A stretch of DNA of 64,000 nt from Lamellibrachia satsuma. Its lineage: Eukaryota; Annelida; Polychaeta; Sabellida; Siboglinidae. A model generated the notes under the pieces. The model did no database searches, was not told the DNA's origin, and worked only from the letters and a program-made list of their open reading frames with translations. Within the stretch, counting starts at the first letter, position 1, and each line of letters starts with the position of its first letter. The stretch is from positions 2,038,501 to 2,102,500 of the forward strand of contig BSQZ01000001.1 of the NCBI GenBank assembly GCA_033239005.1, in the 5' to 3' direction. Below, one piece after another: positions 56,575 through 64,000 of this stretch. Position numbers and translations under genes: made by a program.

Positions 56575-56645
56575 ATGAGGTTCTAAGACCCCCTCCATGG
56601 CCCAGAGTGGGTCTTGAAACCCCTAAGACCCCCTGGATCCGCTGC
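56575..56645. mobile_element. Possible solo end of a hAT-type element
   Basis: On the minus strand, GCGGATCCAGGGGGTC resembles the terminal GGCGGATCCAGAGGGGGG of the hAT element at 33595-36123. No partner end was found nearby. Confidence 0.35.
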
Positions 56646-56763
56646 TGCGGGAGTGTTACACACCATAAAGGTTAATAGAGAAAGGAGTATTTGTTAGCTT
56701 GACGGACCTAGTTGTTAGACAAACAAACGTAATAGCTTTGACAACTTCTAAAACTGGATAGTG

Positions 56764-57062
56764 GAAACGTGCCTGAAGTTGAGTCAGAATACTTTCATGG
56801 CGCATAGGAGAAACGTGCACGAAGTTGAGTCGGAATACTTTCATGGCGGATAGGAGAAACGTGCATGAAGTTGAGTCAGAATGCTTTCATGGCGGATAGT
56901 GGAAACATGCACGAAGTTGAGTCGGAATACTTTCATGGCGGATAGGAGAAACGTGCATGAAGTTGAGTCAGAATGCTTTCATGGCGGATAGTGGAAACAT
57001 GCACGAAGTTAAGTCAGAATACTTTCCTGCGGAAACGTGCATCAAGTTGAGTCAGAATACGT
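56764..57062 (+). repeat. 46-bp minisatellite
   Basis: Six full units and one short unit of GAAACGTGCATGAAGTTGAG followed by TCAGAATACTTTCATGGCGG and ATAG(G/T)(A/G), at 46-bp steps from 56764. An alternation of two variants suggests 92-bp duplications. Confidence 0.88.
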
Positions 57063-57639
57063 TATTTCGCAGGCGAGATATTGCAGCGTTGACATTCACT
57101 GATACGGAATACATAATTTGTATGGACTGCAATAACCTCTACATACCACGAACCATGCGCAGTTAGCATACTTAAAGGGGAACTGAAGCAATTTTGTGTT
57201 ATGCCGTATATTTAAATATATATTATCTAACTATGCATTAATGGTGACAGATACCTGCTAATTTATGAGATAAACTGAAAAACTGATTTTGTTGGGAGAC
57301 AAAAATGGACAAAATACATCACTGCGTATCGCCATCTTGTTGTCGAAACGAGTGGTTTGAGTCGCGTATATCTAATCAATGTAAATTTTAGATTTTTTGC
57401 GATTTATTTCGTAAATAGCCATTCCGGAGCGGAAAAAAAAGATATGGGTCTCTGTTATATATACAAGTGGTTACACACGTCAACAAAATAGCGTTTTTGT
57501 TCGTTCCAAATAAAAAAAGAATTACACCAAAACACGCAAAAAATCGTGGAAAACGCCACACTTCTCGAACACACGAGACGCTAACCAACCAGAATATGCG
57601 ATAACGGAATACCGGAACTATTTTTTACTTGTTGACAAG

Positions 57640-57918
57640 ATGGATGCATCGCTTGTGACAGTTTTACCAGATCTGCTACTAGCGATTAGTGGTTTACTGA
57701 ACATCCGTAATAGTTGTCTATCTATGGAGAAATGGAAACCACAGACGAAGAGTCTAGTTCGACAGTCCACACGGAAACAACCGTTGACAGTCGTGAAATG
57801 TCACCGAGTGTGCGAGTCACGCTCCAGACTCCAGGTCGGCTTCGCCTTTGGCTTTGACTTTGTTGACGTTGGATTCAGGAAAAAATACAACAGCGCTTTG
57901 ACTGTCAACGATTCCTGA
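57640..57918 (+). other. 92-codon open frame, unrecognised (copy B)
   Basis: MDASLVTVLPDLLLAISGLL through CLSMEKWKPQTKSLVRQS. The same frame is broken in copy A. No domain or signal seen. It could be a first exon of the element's P2X7-tail-like gene, but no donor joins them convincingly. Confidence 0.25.
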
Positions 57919-58034
57919 CTAGGTAATGTGATGTGGTGAACCTGTGGAAATTGCGTCCCGACGTCTGCGCACGTTTACGTTGAGTCATCATGCTGCGCCG
58001 AGGAAGCTACCATGCCTAGGCCAGGGCTAGGCTA

Positions 58035-58863
58035 TGGCTATGGCTATGCAGCACCGTGTGCCCGACCGCGTTGGTGCTTGCATCACCGTACGAAAGCGAA
58101 GACGATGATTTTGTAGTGATATGCACAAACAAAGCGGTGCTAGATGTTGGTCTGCTGTCATTGCATGATTTGCGTGCCGACTCATCGATTCGCCATATAG
58201 CTAGCAGGTCAGTAATTCAATTGTTATCGAATCATTGCCATTTTAATAATCATATTTGTTCTGCATATTTCTTTTACCTAGCCCGAGGGCGAGGTCCGAA
58301 CTACAATGGCAATGCAAGCAGGCTTTTCTCTTTATTTTGTATCTAATCTAATGAAGTGTACCGTGACTGTATTTTAATATTGGGTTTGATTTGTTGTTGA
58401 ATAACATTGATGACAATAATAACATGAGGGTTTATTTAATTCATTATGTGAATATATATATATATATTCTTAAATGTTACCGTAATCGTGATTGTAGTAA
58501 TGATTGTAATCATGACTACATTAGTAATTGTGATTGTAGTAATTACTGTAATCATGATTACGTTAATATTCGTACTTGTAATCACCCCTGTCTGTAGCAC
58601 ACCACAACACCTTGTTGTTTGGTGCAATGTAATCATTTAAATAACAATAATTAACTACTGACAGTATGTAATGTTCACAGTTTTGCAGCTATTATGGTAA
58701 TTATGGAATTAGTGCTATCAACTAACCATGAACAATTATATTTCAGGCTCAGGAAACGCAAGACAAGTAATCCCATCCTGCGATGTGGGAAGGATCTGTG
58801 ATGTCTATTCTGAACCAAATTGAATTGATGGAAAGTTTAGCTATGGAGATTGACCTGACACAG
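58035..58863 (+). pseudogene. P2X7 C-terminal-domain-like fragments, copy B
   Basis: The candidate exon ending at 58207 (AG|GTCAGT) reads PYESEDDDFVVICTNKAVLD then VGLLSLHDLRADSSIRHIAS. The second, 58747-58863 (acceptor TTTCAG, donor CAG|GTGAGT), contains ARQVIPSCDVGRICDVYSEP. Same reasoning as for copy A: the intervening AYRQF-type block is absent, so the gene is broken or an exon was not recognised. In another frame the second exon could start a protein (MWEGSVMSILNRIELMESLA). Confidence 0.4.
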
Positions 58864-59339
58864 GTGAGTGTACTGATAGTCTGATATAGACAAATTGTGA
58901 GGCACCCACAGTATGCAGCAGGTCGAAAAACAACCTGGAAAACTACAAAAATTCCCACTAAAATATTAATAACGGAATGATGTGAATGCCTTCTTATCCA
59001 TATCCCATTTCTGTCAACAAAAATGTTACCTGCAGCATCTTGCATGTCACTACACACAATTTCATTTATATTGAGACCAACATAAAATATATCAACAGTT
59101 TATTCACATAGAAAAACAATTACCAAAGAAATAAGGCTAACTAGAATGACTGAAACCAAGACTAAACATTGACTAAAAACAGTGACTTCTTACCACCGGG
59201 AAATACAACCTGGAACATGGATATCACAGTTACACACATCATTATTATGCCACAACATATCAAATATACTGGTAGTTTAGCTTAGGAAATAATTAATCTT
59301 TATAAAGCCAAGGCATTTTAACTGTTTCACCATCATCAT

Positions 59340-59780
59340 CTGTACCAATGGCAATAGACTACTTGTTTTGATTGGACAGTAAATGTACACCAATCATGTG
59401 TAACAATATTACTTGTTCTGACTGACAGTAAACGTACACCAATCATGCATACCAATACACTACTTGTTCCTACCAACAGTAAATGTACACCAATGATCTC
59501 ATTCTGGAATCTGCACCATTTCACTACTTCTTCTGACAGTAAATGTACACCAATCATGTGTATCCAATATACTACTTGTTCTGACTGAATCTACTACTTG
59601 TTCCTACCGACAGCAAATGTAAACCAAGCGTCTCATTCTCTACCAAATACACTACTTGTACTGACAGTAATGTACACCAATCATATGTATCAATACACTA
59701 CTTGCTCTGACTGATAGTACTTGCACACCAACCATCTGTTCCAATACACTACTGGCACTAAATATACACCAATACACTAG
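59340..59780. repeat. ~50-bp degenerate minisatellite, copy B
   Basis: Same array as 44310-44790, with small length differences. Confidence 0.8.
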
Positions 59781-59969
59781 ACACCCCAGTATCCTAAAGA
59801 CCTTGGCTGATAGATCAGACATGAGTACAACCTGTGTCACAGTTTATGGCTGTTTGGTGTGTGGCAGGTGCAGAAAAGTGACATAAGTTTTTCTACGAAT
59901 GACAAACTTCTTCTCTTTCTCATAGGTGTCGGAGCTGCTTGAGTCACCCTCGGTTATGTCGCTGTTATC

Positions 59970-60284
59970 ACATAGTGTGCATCATCTGCACCAATGTCTT
60001 TATTCTCACTGAATCTGATGGAAGCTTCACATAGGAGTAGTCATGATCAACGTTCATTGGTGCAATAATGTCATCCGTGACTACAGCAGCATTCGCGAAG
60101 TGTCGCACTTGAAATATCGTTACCGGATCGATTTGCATTTCAGCATCAGTTGTATGTGGTGCCACAGCAGTAGTAGCAGTGATGGCACTAAAGGTGACAT
60201 CCGTAATGTAAAGATTGACGGCATCACCCATAGCGCTGGATGCTTCAAAACTAGTACCTGTACTTGTATGAACCAATGGTGAAT
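59970..60284 (-). CDS. Unrecognised minus-strand exon with DHDYSY motif (copy B)
   Basis: It starts directly after an acceptor-like CTTTTCAG with MKDSPLVHTSTGTSFEASSA. The frame stays open for 107 codons: GDAVNLYITDVTFSAIT, then DAEMQIDPVTIFQVRHFANA, VVTDDIIAPMNVDHDYSYVK and LPSDSVRIKTL, ending near 59970. The composition looks protein-like and the frame is not repeat-derived. The middle is reminiscent of acidic linkers with DHxY motifs in some THAP-type transposase proteins, but that is only an impression. In copy A most of it is deleted. It may be one exon of an element-encoded protein. Confidence 0.4.
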
Positions 60285-60797
60285 CCTTCATCTGAAAAGA
60301 TTACACATACAGTGACTTGAACATTTTACAAAATTCATCTTTTGCATAATAAAAATTAATCACAATGTGAGAAACTTTCTCTTGTATATATTATTTTTAG
60401 AATATAAGCATTTTCCCTATGGAGCCATGTTAATTCAACCAATGGGTCTTTCACTGATCTCTTAATGTTTTTAATGAATCTGTTTGGTCAGTTTGACGAA
60501 TGCCACTGGTAACATAACCAAACGCATGTAACCAAAATTGTAGCATCCTAGCTCCAAAGTGCATTATATTATCTAATCAACATTGCACTGTTTTCAATGG
60601 GCCAGGGAGGTCAAAATTCTATAAGGGGTCCAAATTCCATAACAAAATATGGACCCATAGGTACACTTTCTATGGGGTTCCTTATTTTATATCTGACACT
60701 CGATTTAGATAACATAATGCATGAATATTGTTATTGGACCAAATGCAGATCTATGCTTGTGACATCTTTACCTTATAAATGCTGCACGTACACACAC

Positions 60798-60799
<2 letters not shown>

Positions 60800-60880
<81 letters not shown>
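60800..60880. repeat. (TA)n microsatellite, copy B
   Basis: A TA run where copy A has a CA run (45655-45675), so this microsatellite changed after the duplication. Confidence 0.95.
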
Positions 60881-60887
<7 letters not shown>

Positions 60888-61805
60888 ATATGTAAATATA
60901 TATATATAATTATTAGGTATTATACTGAAAGCATCTGCTAGATAGTATGGTGCATGGACAAAAGCCCCTCCCGACAAAAGCCCCACAGACATAAGCTTGT
61001 TTCAATTCAATTATACTGTTCATGACTGTTGCTGTAGTACACAGACAAGATATTGTCATGAATATACTTCAGGCATGTGGTCAATTCCATTCCGGAATTG
61101 GAACTGACCCTCAATTCCAGTTCTGGAATTGGAATTGACTTCAACATTTTTTTTATTGAATTTTTTTTCCAAAATTTATTTTTTGGGAATTGGAATTGAT
61201 TTTGTTGGAATTATTGACTTGATACTGTTAATATTTACCCTGATATTTACTTATATTACTTTTAAAATCATATTTGTCTGCTATTAGCATGTCACCCTGA
61301 ATCTGGTAACAGCCAGGAAGTTGTCAACATTACAGCATAGACACTGTCTACTCTGGTATTGAAACATTGTGACCAAGAACAATATAATCAAGCATTTGCA
61401 TCAAAAAGAAATATTAAGTTACTGTAAAAAACCAAAATCAGACCATTCAGGCCTCATTTTCTTTCTCAGTGTAGAAGGTTTATTTACAGAGATTGCCAAT
61501 TAAGGGCACCTGCCTGCTCATTCCCTTTGTGTGAGAGAGGAAGCCTGCCCCACTTAAATGCAGCCCCTTGTTTATCCAAGCCTAATGTTCAGCCCACAAG
61601 TTTCCCATACTAAACATGTCACTGGTCACCTGTACAATGCTGTTACATGTGGCTGTAGGGTTTGCCCTTTGTAGTAATTAAAAATGTCCCCATGGAGAAT
61701 ACATGTTGGAGATTAGGATGTTGAAGACTCAAACTTTCCAGTAAATTTGATGAAATATCAATGATACCACAACTGATAGCGATATAAATCCACCTCCTAG
61801 TATAT

Positions 61806-62821
61806 TGGCTACTCCCCGGACATCTGCCCCTTTTTTCTATGATAGTTGACAAGTGAAAATCAGTTTGCAGTTTTATCATTATTACTACAATAACAACATT
61901 CAATGACAAGTCAAAGTCACTTTAGCCTAATGCAATGGCCTATCCCCTGGAGTGTGTATGAGATGATCTTGTCACCAGTTGTTTTCCAGGTATCATTGAT
62001 AGTCAGATCAGTGGTGGAAGATGGGTTCTTGGGGTGATGCTTCCACAAACAGTGGAGGACAGTAACGAGTCAGAGATCAGCTGGTTTGGAGTGCCCCTGG
62101 TATTAGCTGCCTTAGTTTTCAGGTCCTCACAGACCTTGGCAGCTTCTACCTATGCCGTGTCACCATCATGGTTGCAGGCAGTCTTGTTGATCACATTCTG
62201 GATCTGGAGATCAGATCAGTGACCACAGCACCCTTGCATGATCAGGATCGATGCTGGCATCACTCCCAATGAAGAGTAATCTTGTTGGTCCCCCTTCTTG
62301 GTGTAGGAATGACACTCAAAACATGACCTCCTCAAATGCTAGTAGTAATTTCCATGGTGAAGTTATAAGTGCATTCTGACAACTCTGGCTTGTGCATCCA
62401 GTTTTATAGGAAAATGGATTCACTCCAACTCTCCATGGTAAATGCAATTCAAAAGAAACCTTGTTGAGATGGCTTCTTTCAAATATCCTCAATTGTCCTA
62501 ACATGTCCAGGTCCTAATGTCACTGGCTTCTTCCACAATTGCAATAAAAATAATCCTTTGATTACAGGATCATCTCCAACTACATAAAGTAATTTACTTG
62601 GCTGATTTTGCACAAAGAACATTAATTGCAATTAGGGTAATATATATATATTGAATTCATGTTCAGAAATAAAAAAATAAGTTAAAAAAACTTACAAATA
62701 ATCCAGAAGCTATGGGCAGGGGGCAAATGTCCAGATTTTGAATAAGGCAAGGGGCTAATGTCTGGGGAGCAAGTGACAAAGGGGCAAATGTCTGGAAGGG
62801 GGGCAAATGACCTGGACCCGA
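61806..62821. mobile_element. MITE-like GGGGCAAATGTCC element nested in the hAT-like element, copy B
   Basis: Counterpart of 46639-47650, with the same stacked GGGGCAAATGTC repeats at its right end and CGGACATCTGCCCC at the left. Confidence 0.65.
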
Positions 62822-62989
62822 TATAAACAGGGGAAACTGTTCAAAACTCAGATTAATGACCCAACTGTCCAGGGCTGTCCAAAATGTCTGGTTTTGTTAG
62901 CAAAAATCCAGGAGAGGTGTCGCAGCAGAAAGTACATATGAAATGGCTGGATGCGATTTTAAAGTTTTTTATATGGCAAACCTGATATA

Positions 62990-62993
62990 TGTG

Positions 62994-63053
<60 letters not shown>

Positions 63054-63064
63054 TGTGTGTGTGC
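62990..63064. repeat. (TG)n/(CGTG)n microsatellite, copy B
   Basis: Expanded CGTG version of the array at 47811-47879. Confidence 0.95.
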
Positions 63065-64000
63065 ATTTAACGAACAATAATTTTTTAATCATATCTAATT
63101 AAATATGATTGTGCACACGTGACAAATAAAACTGTGTTAAAACGAATTGGATTTGAATTTTTCTTTAGCCTAGGATTTTAACAGTTGGAATTGATTTTTT
63201 GCAAGGCGGAATTAGAACTGATTTTTTGGAATGGACAAAACAGAATTGACCCCATGCCTGATATACTTCCTTCATATGTATAGCTTGTACTAATACTATT
63301 GTGGGTTGCCGACAGTTGCCCCCTCCCCCCATGATATTCATTACAGTGTTATCAGTCGACTTAGAATAAAATGTAATTAATACATCTCTATGAACTTCCG
63401 GTTATTACATGTGGGGTTTAATCTGATCAATAAAGAAAATTAATTTTATATAATTTTGCCTTATTGTCAAGTCACAAGAATTCAGACAGAAATTGTAAAG
63501 TGTCATTATAGAAAGCAGACATGTAATCTGACAGTGTTCAACTGGGTAGATGACGATGCCTTAGTTAGTTTCCTTTCCAGCTAGCTAGACATTGCATGGG
63601 TGAAATGCATTTTACTTAAATATTTAAATACTTTTAAACAGTTTTTGTAACTGCATTTGCACTTAATCACAATGAAAGTATTTGTATATTTTAAATATTT
63701 CCATAAAGAATTTGAAATGTAAACAGCAACAGTAGGCTTCTGTTGCACTATAGTCTATACTGTCTTTTGGTCGTGTTTCTCCCATGCATCTAACCCCCCC
63801 AGGCTTAGCCTTACGCTTGCTGCTTGCTCTCTAGGCATTTAGAACACACGAGTATGAGACTTACTATGACTGTCAATAAATAATTTAAATTATTTTCTTG
63901 AATAATTTTGCCTAGTACATACGCCATGGCCCATGTTATAAGGTTGCAGTATATCCTGTAGCACTTACTGAGTTATTGTTATTTGTTCTGAGTACGGCCA

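Larger units (their letters stand above)
61070..63260. mobile_element. Nested hAT-like non-autonomous element, copy B (2191 bp)
   Basis: It begins CAGGCATGTGGTCAATTC and ends, on the minus strand, CAGGCATGGGGTCAATTC. It is flanked by a perfect 8-bp duplication ATATACTT at 61062-61069 and 63261-63268, as expected for hAT. It lies at the same position as in copy A. No coding region was recognised. Confidence 0.88.
57176..64000. mobile_element. Large TTAA-flanked unit, copy B (cut by window end)
   Basis: It begins right after TTAA (57172-57175) with AGGGGAACTGAAGCA. The first 70 bases equal those of copy A. The left flank (CATAC before TTAA) is unrelated LINE-free DNA, so the boundary is independent of copy A. 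It is collinear with copy A to the end of the window, where GAGTACGGCCA matches copy A at about 49000. Against A it lacks the 2.86-kb insert, has about 266 extra bases at 59073-59338 and 236 extra at about 59938-60173, and lacks the 205-bp duplication. Confidence 0.7.

Overview
This window is animal nuclear DNA. It holds two multi-exon genes with GT-AG introns, many decayed non-LTR retrotransposons, hAT-type DNA transposons and abundant mini- and microsatellites, and nothing in it looks bacterial. The mix of CR1-like LINEs, hAT elements with DUF4371 transposase and P2X7-tail-like sequence suggests a marine invertebrate bilaterian. The species cannot be fixed from the sequence.

The two host genes converge. 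WDR31 (+, 4475-13776, 10 coding exons, 364 aa) and POFUT1 (-, 26422-20148, 6 coding exons, 381 aa) were both reconstructed exon by exon and stay in frame from ATG to stop. WDR31 is a seven-bladed WD40 protein linked to cilia. POFUT1 is the ER protein O-fucosyltransferase that modifies EGF repeats such as those of Notch. They are neighbours but show no functional link. Their introns carry a 702-bp hAT-like MITE, a 35-bp minisatellite of nearly 1 kb, a 48-bp minisatellite and a LINE fragment.

Region by region: 1-4020 holds two LINEs, tail to tail. 4.4-13.9 kb is WDR31. 14-20 kb is intergenic, with a LINE fragment and a 69-bp minisatellite. 20.1-26.4 kb is POFUT1. 27.4-33 kb holds LINE copies, a MITE-like element and a foldback repeat around a TA microsatellite. 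33.6-36.1 kb is a hAT element with about 430-bp terminal inverted repeats and a broken DUF4371 transposase. 36-39 kb is mostly unassigned.

The most interesting feature is a large unit at 39648-54896 (about 15.2 kb). It sits between two TTAA tetranucleotides inside a single LINE copy, whose two halves lie on either side. A second copy starts with the same terminal sequence, also right after TTAA, at 57176 and runs off the window end. The copies are collinear for over 6 kb. Both carry fragments resembling the P2X7 C-terminal domain, an unrecognised exon on the other strand and, at the same site, a nested 2.2-kb hAT-like element (with an intact 8-bp target duplication in the second copy). That nested element itself holds a further MITE-like insertion. 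This looks like a giant TTAA-targeting mobile element, or a segmental duplication with transposon ends, that spread after acquiring its passengers. No transposase was recognised in it.

All coordinates and splice sites come from reading the sequence by eye. No database search was run.
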